Source of the DNA: Bufo bufo
Taxonomy: Eukaryota; Chordata; Amphibia; Anura; Bufonidae
Length of the DNA stretch: 64,000 bases
Direction of reading: 5' to 3'
NCBI RefSeq assembly: GCF_905171765.1
Contig: NC_053392.1
Coordinates: 35,782,956-35,846,955 of the forward strand
Positions 11,432 through 22,200 of the stretch are shown piece by piece. Below the pieces are notes generated by a model that made no database searches, was not told where the DNA came from, and saw only the letters and a program-made list of their open reading frames with translations. Numbering within the stretch: position 1 is the stretch's first letter; every line of letters begins with the position of its first letter. The translations under genes and the position numbers were made by a program.

Positions 11432-12496
11432 CATGTCTCAGCCTTCTGACATTGAGGAGTTTGGGTCCTTGCCTCCATCCCCAGGCAGAGGGTCCGAACA
11501 AGGCAGCATCCCATCCCTTAGGTCATGGACAGTGCCTGAACTTGTAAGAAGAGGCATTCCGTTCGCAGCTACTGCCAGAAAGGCGGAACTGTTCAAGTTG
11601 CTTTTCCCTAGTGCAGCACCAGCTAGGCCTTCCACGTGCAACGACAACACTTTCATTAACACTTCGTTTGTGCAGATTCAAGCAGTGTTGAACACTCTCA
11701 CGACTTCCATTCAGGATTTACAAACCCGGATGGAGGTGATGGAGAAGCATCGTGACCCCCCTCAGGTAGTAGGGCGGTGGCAGGTACCATACCTACTTCA
11801 TTGGCAGTAGCTAATCCTATACAGGGTGGGGGGGTACCTTCGGTGGCGCCAGTTTATTTTGTCAGGCCAAATATTAAGAAGGATATTTTGGAGGGCAAGG
11901 ATGTCAATTTGGCATCCTTGTTAATAGCGTCCCATGACGTGGCGGATAATAAAGCCTTCGCCTGTGGCGAGGTGTCGGTGGTACTCAAAACCAAGGATCC
12001 CAGGCTTAGTCGAAAGCTGTCACTGGCTGAATTTGTGCTGGCTTTTAGTCTTTTTAGGGATTTGTTGTGTTCTACCAGCGCCCACAGGAGAGAAGAACTT
12101 GACACTTACCTTTATAGGGTGGTGGATCTGGCACATAAGTATGGGGGTTCGGCATTTTATGACTATCACAGGTCCTTCTCGGCCAAAGCGGCAGCCATTT
12201 GGGCCCAGTTTCAGGTACTTACAAACTGGAGCAACATTGACATGAAGATGTTTTGCAGGCACTTCGCCAGTTTGAAGTCTCCGGTGTGTGCGACATGTCA
12301 GTCTCCTGCTTACACTACCACCTGGTGTCCATTGGCTGACCTAACAGCTGTTCCCAGTACCTCCAGAGGTCAAAGCACTCCGGGTTCCAGTCAGCAGGCA
12401 GTACAGTATGACAAACTGGGCAGACCGATTCGTTTTTTGGGAAAAGCACAGCTTTGTAACAACTACAATTACTCAGCTTGCAACTACAGTCAGTGA
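11432..12496 (+). pseudogene. DIRS/Ngaro gag-like protein, frameshifted
   Basis: The first frame starts at ATG 11432 (MSQPSDIEEFGSLPPSP) and is open to 11810. The second frame (from 11777) continues with VAPVYFVRPNIKKDILEG and ends at 12496, so one frameshift lies near 11780-11800. The second part contains AFYDYHRSFSAKAA and a cysteine cluster (CATCQSPAYTTTWCP), compatible with nucleic-acid binding. The position directly upstream of the reverse transcriptase fits a structural protein. I recognise it by context more than by strong motif. Confidence 0.65.
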
Positions 12497-12748
12497 AGGT
12501 TACTGCACGTCTGTGCCACTTGTTTTAGGGCGCATCCTGTTACGGCTTGTACTTTGAAGTCCTCGGCATGACTGAGGCGGGTGGACGTAGAGCTCTTAGA
12601 TTGGCTACTGCGGCTTCACCCGGTTCAGTCGTTCCGATCACTCTTTGTGGAAGGGTTTACCCGGGGATTTCACACCGGGCTCATTACCTTGCCGCAGCAC
12701 ACGTTTGAATGTGCAAATCTACAGTCTGCTTTCAAACATGCAGGTTAA

Positions 12749-13543
12749 TTGGACGAACTGTTAAGGAGTGAGTTGGAAAAGGGCTTCGTCATAGGTCCTT
12801 TTGAGTCCCCTCCTTTTCACACATGGAGGGTGAGCCCGGTGGGGGTGGTGCAAGAGAAGTATTCGAATAAATTCCGGTTGATTTATGATTTGTCTGCTCC
12901 TCATTCTTCTCATGTACCTAGTCTCAATTCATTAATTCTGTCAGAGGAATTCTCTCTGAAGTATGCTTCTGTGGACCAGGCTATCCAGGTCATTCTTCAG
13001 ACAGGTAGGGGTTCTTGGCTGTCCAAAGCAGATATTTCTGATGCGTTCAAATTACTTCCCATTAGACCATCTCTCTGGCAATGGCATGGCATCAAGTAGA
13101 GAGATGCATATTATTTCGCCACCAAATTGACTTTTAGTTCCAAAAGTAGCCCCAGTCTTTTTGACAAGTTAGCGCAGGCTCTGGAGTGGATTTTGTTGGA
13201 AGTACGGGGTTGCCAGAATATCATTCATTATCTTGACGATTTTCTGTTGATTGAAAGCCCCTCACAGGCGCCTGTTGATTTACAAGTGCTTTTGCAGGTT
13301 TTCAAGCAGTTAAATATTCCGGTTGCTGACCACAAGACAGAGGGCCCTGCAGAAGTGATCATGTTTTTAGGGATCTCCTTAAATTCATGCGAGATGTCAG
13401 CCAGTCTGCCCCAAGAGAAGCTCGACAGGATCAAATCAGGTGTTCGTTCCTTGGTTATTTCACAGGTTTGCACTAAGAGAGAGTTTCCAGATTGTTGGTT
13501 TTATTGCAGGAAACTCATGATTTGGACGCATCAGTTCATCTAA
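12749..13543 (+). pseudogene. DIRS/Ngaro reverse transcriptase, broken
   Basis: Reverse transcriptase of the DIRS group. Motifs in order: FRLIYDLSAP, SWLSKADISDAFKLLPI (motif A Asp), and IIHYLDDFLLI (motif C, LDD box). The frame is stopped by TAG at 13097-13099 after WQWHGIK, where the next codons resume in frame with RDAYYFATKLTF. A second in-frame stop lies at 12746-12748, with related sequence continuing upstream to about 12575. The frame is lost near 13490, just before the RNase H part, so the protein is not translatable as one unit. Confidence 0.8.
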
Positions 13544-14033
13544 GTGCCAACGCCCGGGCAGATCTATTTATGTGGGACAGATTTCTGAGCAGGTGGAATG
13601 GCATTTCGATGTTTGTTCCTAGGGCCACTGTCAATTCTCCACACGTCTTTTCAGATGTGGCAGCCTCGGTAGGTTTCGCTGCCATTTTTGGCTCACATTG
13701 GTTGACCGGCTTATGGCCCTTGGAGGTACAACAGATGCCAGGTTTTTCCCAGACTTCGGCATTGTTTGAGATTTATCCTATCGTAGCTGCTGCTGTAGTT
13801 TGGGGGCAAAGGTGGTCGGGTCACACGGTGGTTTTCCACACTGACAACATGGTGACTTCAGACATCATTAACAAGGGTAGATCCAAATCCTTACTCATCA
13901 TGTCTTTCATGCGCAGATTGACCTGGATAGCTCTGTAGCAGGGGTTTCATTTTTATGCTTTGTTTGTGGAAGGGATGAGCAATGTTTCAGCCGATGCTTT
14001 GTCTCGTATTGATTTTTCACGTTTTTTCTTATA
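13492..14033 (+). pseudogene. DIRS/Ngaro RNase H domain (first copy)
   Basis: RNase H of the element, in a different frame from the reverse transcriptase. The candidate acidic residues are in FSDVAASVGFAA, FEIYPIVAAA, FHTDNMVTSD and NVSADALSRI. A TAG interrupts the frame at 13936-13938 after RLTWIAL, and the same TAG occurs in the two later copies, so it predates the triplication. The region from about 13630 onward is repeated twice more downstream. Confidence 0.75.
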
Positions 14034-15330
14034 GAATCCGGAGGCGGATACAGTGGGCACCCCGGTACCGGACTGGCGGCTGCTGGTATTGGACTAGAAT
14101 CTCTGATGGTGGTCGCCAGTTCTCTCATTACAAAATCTTTGTCCAGCAGTACCTTGAGGGTGTACCGCAGAGCATGGGAGGTTTTCTCCAAATTTCGTCA
14201 ATTCTCCACACTTCTTTTCAGATGTGGCAGCCTCGGTAGGTTTCGCTGCCATTTTTGGCTCACATTGGTTGACCGGCTTATGGCCCACGGAGGTACAACA
14301 GATGCCAGGTTTTTCCCAGACTTCGGCATTGTTTGAGATTTATCCTATCGTAGCTGCTGCTGTAGTTTGGGGGCAAAGGTGGTCGGGTCACACGGTGGTT
14401 TTCCACACTGACAACATGGTGACTTCAGACATCATTAACAAGGGTAGATCCAAATCCTTACTCATCATGTCTTTCATGCGCAGATTGACCTGGATAGCTC
14501 TGTAGCAGGGGTTTCATTTTTATGCTTTGTTTGTGGAAGGGATGAGCAATGTTTCAGCCGATGCTTTGCCTCGTATTGATTTTTCACGTTTTTTCTTATA
14601 GAATCCGGAGGCGGATACAGTGGGCACCCCGGTACCGGACTGGCGGCTGCTGGTATTGGACTAGAATCTCTGATGGTGGTCGCCAGTTCTCTCATTACAA
14701 AATCTTTGTCCAGCAGTACCTTGAGGGTGTACCGCAGAGCATGGGAGGTTTTCTCCAAATTTCGTCAATTCTCCACACGTCTTTTCAGATGTGGCAGCCT
14801 CGGTAGGTTTCGCTGCCATTTTTGGCTCACATTGGTTGACCGGCTTATGGCCCACGGAGGTACAACAGATGCCAGGTTTTTCCCAGACTTCGGCATTGTT
14901 TGAGATTTATCCTATCGTAGCTGCTGCTGTAGTTTGGGGGCAAAGGTGGTCGGGTCACACGGTGGTTTTCCACACTGACAACATGGTGACTTCAGACATC
15001 ATTAACAAGGGTAGATCCAAATCCTTACTCATCATGTCTTTCATGCGCAGATTGACCTGGATAACTCTGTAGCAGGGGTTTCATTTTTATGCTTTGTTTG
15101 TGGAAGGGATGAGCAATGTTTCAGCCGATGCTTTGTCTCGTATTGATTCTTTTCGTTTTTTCTTATAGAATCCGGAGGCGGATACAGTGGGCACCCCGGT
15201 ACCGGACTGGCGGCTGCTGGTATTGGACTAGAATCTCTGATGGTGGTCGCCATTTCTCTCATTACAAAATCTTTGTCCAGCAGTACCTTGAGGGTGTCCC
15301 GCAGAGCATGGGAGGTTTTCTCCAAATTTC
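13630..15330 (+). repeat. 567-bp triplication inside the DIRS/Ngaro element
   Basis: Three head-to-tail copies run from within RNase H to the start of the recombinase, with equivalent points at 13907, 14474 and 15041 (period 567 bp). The two internal junctions fuse recombinase sequence ending 'ctccaaatttc' to RNase H sequence beginning 'gtcaattctccacac'. Only the third copy continues into the rest of the recombinase. The copies are almost identical, so the triplication is recent compared with the decay of the element. Confidence 0.9.
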
Positions 15331-16168
15331 GGGTGACTTGTCCTAGGGGTGATACCGGTCAGGTCAAATACATCGTGGCCTTCGTGTCATACTGTCACTC
15401 AGTTCTGGCCCTATCTCACAACACGATCAGGCTATATTTGGTGGGGGGTGTAGCATTTTTTGGGGCTTCAGGATCCGGACAGAGCTTCCATATTTGCTGC
15501 CCACCCGATCAAAGCCATCCTCAGGGGTATACAGAAGAGTCAGGTCACGGTCAAGTCGACCCATCGGCCTATCACGGGGGACATCTTTCGCAGATTGTCA
15601 GAGGTTCTTTCGCTTTCACCTTTCGGTGTTCTTCCCAGTCTGGTGCTCAAGTCAGCCATGTATCTAGCGTTCTATGGGTTTTTGAGGCCAGGGGAGGTAA
15701 CCCAGGCTAGACAGGGGGCGGTGGTTCTCTACAAGAGCAATTTAGTTAAGGTGGGTCTTAGCTATCAGCTGCAGTTGCCTCACGACAAAACCAGGCAGGT
15801 GGGTCCCGGGCACTTAGTCAAATTCTTTCAGACCGGGAACGCATGGTGTCCAGTGACGGTTCTTGACAATCTCTTTTTGGCTCTTAGTCTCCACAACGCA
15901 AAGGACCCTTTACTCCTGTTTCCCATCAGGCCGCTGTCATCTAGCCAATTCGTGAAACACATTTGCATCCTGTTGGCCAACATGGGTTTGAATCCAGCAC
16001 TTTTTTCTGGGCATTCATTCCGCATTGGGGCAGCGTCCGCTGCTTCCAAGCAAGGGGTCCCAGCACATCATCAAACTCCTGGGGCACTGGAGTTCAGGCT
16101 GCTTTGTCCGATATATTCCGAAGCCACAGGCAGAGCTGGCCCGAGTTTTCGGCCAGTTGGTGGACTAG
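15240..16168 (+). pseudogene. DIRS/Ngaro tyrosine recombinase, frameshifted
   Basis: Tyrosine recombinase that would integrate the circular cDNA. Recognisable parts are SSSTLRVSRRAWEVF (N-terminal core-binding region), PIKAILRGIQK, KSAMYLAFYGFLRPGEV (first Arg box), GHSFRIGAAS (His-x-x-Arg) and, in a third frame, IKLLGHWSSGCFVRYI with the likely nucleophile Tyr. Frameshifts lie near 15460 (a T/G-rich run) and near 16055. The frame ends at TAG 16166-16168. It lies directly upstream of B1. Confidence 0.8.
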
Positions 16169-16207
16169 CAGGTCAGGCCCAGTTCCTACCCTTATCAGTT
16201 GGTTTTT

Positions 16208-16547
16208 GCCCCCTTTTAGGCAAAGTGACCTGAGAAGGCCAAGGCACACCACAGGCCATTTTTTGGGGGGGGGGGGGGTGGCGGCAAGGTGTCACTTACT
16301 TGTTAAGGCTCGGACCACAGGTTGAAGGCTGGCCGAAGGTTAGCCTGTATTTGTGGGAGGAGCCTGTGCCTTTATAGACGGCATGGCTCACAGGGGGGTC
16401 ACGTGCATCCCTACCCACCCATTCCCCTTATTTTATTATTTGGTCATTATTCATTTACATTCAGAGTATTCCCCCTTTTAGGCATACTGACCTGAGAATG
16501 CCAAGGCACACCACAGGCCATTTGGGGGGGGGGGGGGGGTGGCGGCA
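16208..16547 (+). repeat. 3' split direct repeats B1-A2-B2
   Basis: B1 (16208-16287) and B2 (16471-16547) share 'cccccttttaggca', 'gccaaggcacaccacagg', a long G run and 'ggtggcggca'. A2 (16321-16397) between them matches A1 at 10535. This B1-A2-B2 order is the expected right end of an Ngaro-like element. The G runs differ in length and may be unreliable in the assembly. Confidence 0.8.
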
Positions 16548-16949
16548 TGAAATATGTACATAAGTAAAGTAGATAATATCCCACAAAAAGTAAAAAATAT
16601 CCAAGAAAAGATTAATACTATTGCTTGTTCTAAAAATGTATCAGATTAATCAAAATATTCTTAATTTATCCAATACATGTTTAAAATGTCTTTGGTATAT
16701 CCAATGTTCAGTGTATAACTTAAAATGGCTGTAAATAATCAATGTCGCTTAATCATGATTCTTTTGTAAATCAGTGTTTATGATTGTAGGCATTTAGTAA
16801 TGTTGCTTAGTCCAAATAGTATACACAATCAATGTTTATGATTATATGTTGTCTTTCATCTCCTTTTCAAGATACAAATATAGCTCTTATTTGTTGCCTA
16901 GGTACCATTATGGTTAATAACTAGAGTGAATACTATTAGTATAGTGTGG

Positions 16950-16981
<32 letters not shown>

Positions 16982-17252
16982 ATCCATATAATATGAAGAA
17001 ATAGACAGCACTTCCAAAAATATAAAAACGTGAAAAATGTATTTACCAATGTGGTACAATACAGCGATGTTTCGGCTCATCCATAGAGCCTTTCAAGCTT
17101 GAGGTAAATACATTTTTCACGTTTTTATATTTTTGGAAGTGCTGTCCATTTTTCCATATTATGTTTTGGATCATTTTGCCTGTATCCTGGGACATAGCAC
17201 CCATTTGTGATTTGGATAGTCGGTGCTGCCATTGTTTTCCATTATATATATA
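16548..17252. other. AT-rich spacer with TA microsatellite and small foldback
   Basis: No gene seen. A (TA)n run lies at 16950-16977. A foldback lies at 17003-17147: the ~42-base arm beginning GACAGCACTTCCAAAAATAT pairs with its inverse at 17105-17147, around a 60-base loop containing 'gatgtttcggctcatcc'. It ends in a second TA-rich stretch that is the Tc1 target. Confidence 0.6.
17003..17147. repeat. short foldback element
   Basis: Two arms of about 42 bp are near-perfect inverted copies, separated by about 60 bp. The loop carries 'gatgtttcggctc' and 'gagcctttcaagctt', a phrase I associate with interspersed repeats of fish and frogs, but I cannot name the family. Confidence 0.7.
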
Positions 17253-18299
17253 CACTCACCTAAAGAATTATTAGGAACACCTGTTCTATTTCTCATTAAT
17301 GCAATTATCTAGTCAACCAATCACATGGCAGTTGCTTCAATGCATTTAGGGGTGTGGTCCTGGTCAAGACAATCTCCTGAACTCCAAACTGAATGTCAGA
17401 ATGGGAAAGAAAGGTAATTTAAGCAATTTTGAGCGTGGCATGGTTGCTGGTGCCAGACGGGCCGGTCTGAGTATTTCACAATCTGCTCAGTTACTGGGAT
17501 TTTCACGCACAACCATTTCTAGGGTTTACAAAGAATGGTGCGAAAAGGGAAAAACATCCAGTATGCGGCAGTCCTGTGGGCAAAAATGCCTTGTGGATGC
17601 TAGAGGTCAGAGGAGAATGGGCCGACTCATTCAAGCTGATAGAAGAGCAACGTTGACTGAAATAACCACTCGTTACAACCGAGGTATGCAGCAAAGCATT
17701 TGTGAAGCCACAACACGCACAACCTTTAGGCGGATGGGCTACAACAGCAGAAGACCCCACCGGGTACCACTTATCTCCACTACAAATAGGAAAAAGAGGC
17801 TACAATTTGCACGAGCTCACCAAAATTGGACTGTTGAAGACTGGAAAAATGTTGCCTGGTCTGATGAGTCTCGATTTCTGTTGAGACATTTAAATGGTAG
17901 AGTCCGAATTTGGCGTAAACAGAATGAGAACATGTATCCATCCTCTGATGGCTACTTCCAGCAGGATAATGCACCATGTCACAAAGCTCGAATCATTTCA
18001 AATTGGTTTCTTGAACATGACAATGAGTTCACTGCACTAAAATGGCCCCCACAGTCACCAGATCTCAACCCAATAGAGCATCTTTGGGATGTGGTGGAAC
18101 GGGAGCTTCGTGCCCTGGATGTGCATCCCTCAAATCTCCATCAACTGCAAGATGCTATCCTATCAATATGGGCCAACATTTCTAAAGAATGCTATCAGCA
18201 CCTTGTTGAATCAATGCCACGTAGAATTAAGGCAGTTCTGAAGGCAAAAGGGGATCCAACACCGTATTAGTATGGTGTTCCTAATAATTCTTTAGGTGA

Positions 18300-18302
<3 letters not shown>
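17253..18302 (+). mobile_element. Tc1/mariner element, DD36E spacing
   Basis: Terminal inverted repeats begin CACTCACCTAAAGAATTATT at the left and end with the inverse at 18302. TA dinucleotides flank both ends, inside a TA microsatellite, as expected for this superfamily. The element is 1,050 bp and contains one transposase frame with an internal deletion. Confidence 0.9.
17401..18270 (+). pseudogene. Tc1-like transposase with in-frame internal deletion
   Basis: This 289-residue frame starts at ATG 17401. The N-terminal part has a paired-like helix-turn-helix (SISQSAQLLGFSRTTISRVY). The first catalytic Asp lies in AWSDESRF, the second in FQQDNAPCH, and the Glu in DLNPIEHLWD. There are 36 residues between the second Asp and the Glu, which fits the DD36E (Incomer-type) group described in animals. 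The family usually has about 340 residues. Here roughly 50 residues between the first and second Asp are missing: sequence jumps from RKQNENM to YPSSDGYF without a frame break. The catalytic fold is therefore probably dead although the frame is open. Confidence 0.85.
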
Positions 18303-18340
<38 letters not shown>

Positions 18341-18417
18341 CTTTCTTTCACTGTTATTGAGACTTTACTCAATGGCTTCCCAGACTTTTTCATCTGTGCG
18401 AGCAATGTGTATTGCTC

Positions 18418-19040
18418 TCAGCCGGATCTCCTGGCTCCCCGTGACAGTACCCCCCTTCTACGGGTGACCTCCGGGCACCCAGGACCTACCTTATCAGGGT
18501 GAGATCTGTGAAAGGCTTTCACAAAACGACCGGCCTTCACATCGGATGCCGGTACCCACATCCTCTCCTCAAAATACTGAAGAGGTCTACGGAGAACTCG
18601 AGAATCGATTATTTTGGCAATCTGGAATTCCAAACTACCATCCACCATGACAGGAGCGGGTGGCAAAGAAGACGGCCACAAAGGTTCCACATATCTCTTT
18701 AACAAAATCTTATGGAACACATTATGAATTTTTAGGGCCAGAAGAAGTTCAAGACGAAAAGCTACAGGATTAATAATTATCTTATATGGTCTGATAAACC
18801 TTTGACCTAACTTCCAGAAAGGCACGTTCAACTTAATGTTTCTTGTGGACAGCCACACAGAATCACCCACACTTAGGTCCAGACCATTCATACGTTTCCT
18901 GTCAGCCCCATGTTTATACTTGTTGCCCATATTTTTTAAGTTATTTTGAATTTTTTTTGCCATATAGATGACAATGATGATGAAAAACATTCTTCCTCAG
19001 GGATACCAGAAGTATCAGAACCAAAAATTTTGCCAAACTG
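18418..19040 (-). pseudogene. gypsy integrase C-terminus with chromodomain-like end
   Basis: The minus-strand frame reads KKIQNNLKNMGNKYKHGADRKR, then VGDSVWLSTRNIKL, KLGQRFIRPYKI (GPY/F module) and IHNVFHKILLKRYV. It continues to EFQIAKIIDSRVLRRPLQYF and FHRSHPDKVGP, a chromodomain-like ending typical of chromoviruses, which steer integration toward chromatin marks. It is out of frame by one with the integrase core, near 19040. No start of its own is expected. Confidence 0.75.
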
Positions 19041-19560
19041 CCAGTGAAACCCATATGTCCCAAAAAAAACGGCGACTCACCAGTGGACTCCTGACTACGA
19101 TTGTTTATGGCAAACTTTGCCAAAGACAAAAAGGAAGACCACTCCTCCTGATTCTCAGATACAAAACATCTCAAGTAAGTCTCCAGACTCTGATTAGTGC
19201 GCTCCGTCTGTCCATTCGTCTGAGAATGAAAAGCCGAATAAAAGGACAGTTGTATTCCCAGTCGAGTACAGAATGCCTTCCAGAATCTGGAAACAAAGTG
19301 AGTCCCACGATCTGAGACCACATCAGAGGGAATGCCATGGAGTTTCACAATGTTGTCAACAAAAACTTGTGCAAGAGTTTTAGCATTAGGTAGGCTTGGC
19401 AATGCAATAAAGTGTACCATTTTACTAAATCAATCAACTACCACCAGAATAACTGTCTTTCCTGAAGAATTAGGTAGATCAGTGATAAAATCCATGGATA
19501 CATCATGGTCTGAACAGGAAAGGTAATGGAAGTAAAGATCCAGAAGGTTGAGTATGTGTC
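18941..19560 (-). pseudogene. gypsy integrase catalytic core
   Basis: On the minus strand the core reads DFITDLPNSSGKTVILVVVD (first Asp region, just upstream of 19420), FVDNIVKLHGIPSDVVSDRGTHF (second Asp) and SAFHSQTNGQTERTNQSLE (Glu). This is the DD35E integrase fold of Ty3/gypsy elements. An in-frame stop separates the first block from MVHFIALPSLPNAKT. The frame is lost near 19040, before the GPY/F part. Confidence 0.8.
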
Positions 19561-20125
19561 ACCTTAGCACGTGCACAGATAATAACGGCTGACACATAGT
19601 CCTATACACACTTACGCCACCCCGGCCTCTAGAATCTTCAAGATATGAGGTTGGCAGTGGACCTTCTTCCAGGGTGTCCCATAAGAACTGTACAATGATG
19701 TTCCTCAAACACCTTGTAATGCAATTCCGGTGGCACAAATTGTTTCCCAGAGGGACACAAACCTGGTGCATCTCCCTGAGCCTCTTCATCCAAAGTGTCA
19801 AAGGAAGACGGTACATTATGTAATAGAACGTCCTGAGAGAGTGGGCCCTTAGATCTCTCTCTCTCAGGCCTCTATCAATACGTACAGCCAGAGACATAGC
19901 GGCTTCCAAAGACTCAGGATTCTCATGAAAGGCCAAAGTGTCCTTCAGCCTCTCAGATAATTTCTGACAGAACTGACTACGGAGAGCCGGATCATATCAC
20001 TCAGTATCCGTAGCCCACCTCATAAACTCTGAGCAATAGATCTCCACTAAATGCTCTCCCTTAAGCAGGCTGCGTAACTTAGTCTCATCATGTTGCCAGT
20101 CTTTCTGATCTCCTGGCACCTGTCA
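19561..20125 (-). pseudogene. gypsy gag fused to integrase zinc domain
   Basis: Upstream on the minus strand are gag-like phrases, including SQFCQKLSERLKDTLAFHEN and ESLEAAMSLAVRIDRGLRER. After about 19770 another frame matches the integrase H2C2 region (LHYKVFEEHHCTVLMGHPG, then CARAKVTHTQP near 19560). The two domains normally lie thousands of bases apart, so the intervening pol was deleted. Several frameshifts and stops are present. The 5' part of gag is missing beyond about 20125. Confidence 0.65.
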
Positions 20126-20130
20126 CGGAA

Positions 20131-20758
20131 ATGTTCGTGACACAAATAATTTATCAAGTGTCAACATAGTGAGCAACAAGGCATCAAGACATATCATTAA
20201 TCTTGATATACCAGAACATGTCATTTATGGAGACATATTTTTTGATGGACCCATATTTAAATAATGTATAACTAAAGTGTGCTACAAAAAACACACTTGC
20301 GTTTTCTATGTATTTTTTTCAAAAATAGATTCTTTATTTTTTGACCTAGGAGACCTATAATCATTTATTTTTTATCTCAATGACATGTGAGTAGATGTTT
20401 TTTATTCACACATTGTTCTTAGGAGTTTATATCTTTGTTCTTGTTTCTCTTTTTCTTACAAACTTTTTTAGAACACATCTAACTACTCGTTTAAGAGAGC
20501 TGTTCTTTTTTTGCTTTCATAGTTTTTGGAAACTCAAGTAGTTAAAATATGCTACAAAAAATGTGCTTGCATTTTCATTATCTTTTTAATATATTTTCTA
20601 TATGTTTTTTTTTCTTTCTTCTTTCACCAAATGGGCAAATTGCCCATTTTTTTTTATATATTTTTTTTTACATCAGGGACCTGTGTCTATCATCTTTAAC
20701 CTTGAAGATATATGACTCAGTGTTTTAGTTTTTTTTTTCATTATTATTATTTTTTTAT
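20131..20758. other. no gene seen; AT-rich spacer
   Basis: Strongly AT-rich with long T runs and repeated phrases such as 'tgctacaaaaaa' (20281 and 20550). No coding potential and no recognised family. Confidence 0.4.
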
Positions 20759-21178
20759 TCAACTAATGTCCAAAAAAAGGGGGGGTTATATGTTAGTTCT
20801 TTTTTCTTATACATTATTCTCTCTTTCTACAATGGAGCATATATAATGACTTGTCTGAGATTGCTGTTTTTCTTTTACTTCTACAATTGCATTTCCATTT
20901 TTACTTTTCTTTTTATTCTCCCTTTCTATTTTCATTTTTATATTTTCAGATGGACCATATTTAGGGATGACAAAGGGATGAGAATATAAGAATGAAAATA
21001 GAAAGGGAAAATAAATAGAAAAGTAAAAATGGAAATACAATTGTAGAAGTAAAAGAAGAACAGCGATCTCAGACAAGTCGTTATATATGCTCCATTATAG
21101 AAAGAGAGAATAATATATAAGAAAAAAGAACTAAGATATAAACCCCCCCCCCCCTCCCTTTTTTTGGACAACTTAATT
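20759..21178. repeat. long foldback, arms about 185 bp
   Basis: The left arm (20759-20945) starts CAACTAATGTCCAAAAAAAG and contains 'ctacaatggagcatatataa'. The right arm (20985-21178) is its near-perfect inverse and ends 'ttttttggacaacttaattg'. The central spacer is about 40 bp. The length and symmetry suggest an inverted duplication or a palindromic MITE. No target duplication is clear. Confidence 0.8.
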
Positions 21179-22200
21179 GCACTCCTTCACGTTCTGGAGC
21201 AGATGCTGAAAAATCTGGCTAGCCAGGCGACAGGAAACTTGGCACCTACATCTCAGGGTCACCTCTGCCCTGTGGGGGCTGAACTGGAAGAGGAGGAGGA
21301 CATTCACACGCAAACATTGTATATAAAAATGGGTGGTTTATCTGCACAAGTGACAGGAGAGGAGCAGGAAGAGCAGGAGGAGCTTGACACACCATGGCAG
21401 TATGCAATGTAGATGAAGGCAGGGAGTCACTATGAGTCTGACTCCTTTGCACAAATGGGCAGATGCATGCTTGCATAATGACAGCTGTATTATCACCATT
21501 CCGCAGAGGGATGACTACTGGCTCTACACTATTTTAGACCCTCGCTACTAGTCTAAAATGGGGGCCTTTTTTCCACCTGCTGAGAGGGAGGATAAACTGA
21601 ACTACTATCAAGACATCCTATGTAGTCAGCTGGTTGCTGATTATGTGTGCCATCACACATCCTTATAAAGGTCTGACCGTGGGGGGGCCCTCTGAGCTCA
21701 CACTCCACTTCCATGACTGCTGAAGGGGGGTGGGGGGGCAGGAGCAGAACCAGATCCATCAGCAGCAACTTAAGTCTGGAGTCTCTAGTGAGAACTTTTT
21801 TTTCACCCGCCTACTGAAGAAACCATCCAGCACCAGCAGCAGCAGGACATGGAGCAGAACCTCAACCCCCAGGTGGTGGCATACTTGGACTGCACCCTCT
21901 TACCCCAGATACAAAATCCCCTGGGCAGCCGCACCTGGCCGAGTTTGCCCCGGACAAGTTTTCCTGCCCGGCCAGTAGTGCGCCACCTGTGTGGGGGCTG
22001 TTTAGTGCGGGGAGGCATAGTTACCCCAAAGAGAACTAACCTTTCAACACAATAATGTTGAGAGACTAACCTTTGTAAAGATGAATCAGGAATGGATCAG
22101 CCAGGATTTCCACACGCCAGTGCCTGATGCATCAGACTAGATCATTCTGAGTGCCACACCAAAACATTGTGAAAAATGGCTTGTTACTTCTGGCCACGTG
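21179..22200 (+). pseudogene. decayed hAT transposase, C-terminal half
   Basis: Scattered frames match a BED-type hAT transposase. Recognisable phrases are CIITIPQRDDYWLYTILDPRY (near 21485-21550), GAFFPPAEREDKLNYYQDIL (21560-21620) and the dimerisation region around 21900-22130, including KRTNLSTQ and MNQEWISQDFHTPVPDASD. Multiple stops and frameshifts are present. It would have catalysed cut-and-paste transposition of a hAT element; here it is only a fossil. It differs in sequence from the hAT transposase at 53196-56098. Confidence 0.6.

Larger units (their letters stand above)
10535..16547 (+). mobile_element. DIRS/Ngaro-type tyrosine-recombinase retrotransposon
   Basis: The order is gag-like, reverse transcriptase, RNase H, tyrosine recombinase, which defines the DIRS order. 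The ends are split direct repeats: A1 at the left (10535-10616), then B1, A2, B2 at the right (16208-16287, 16321-16397, 16471-16547). That arrangement is known for Ngaro-like elements and sets them apart from classical DIRS1 with inverted ends. All reading frames are damaged by stops and frameshifts, and the centre has been triplicated, so the copy is dead. No target duplication is expected for this class. Confidence 0.8.
18303..20130 (-). mobile_element. Ty3/gypsy chromovirus-like remnant, pol deleted
   Basis: Read on the minus strand, a gag-like part (about 20125-19770) runs directly into the zinc-binding start of an integrase, followed by the integrase core and a C-terminal GPY/F plus chromodomain-like region. 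Protease, reverse transcriptase and RNase H are missing. A purine run (minus strand, near 18448-18465) followed by TGTCACGGGG could be the polypurine tract and LTR start. The rest of the LTR is lost in TA-rich sequence where the Tc1 element inserted. Confidence 0.75.
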
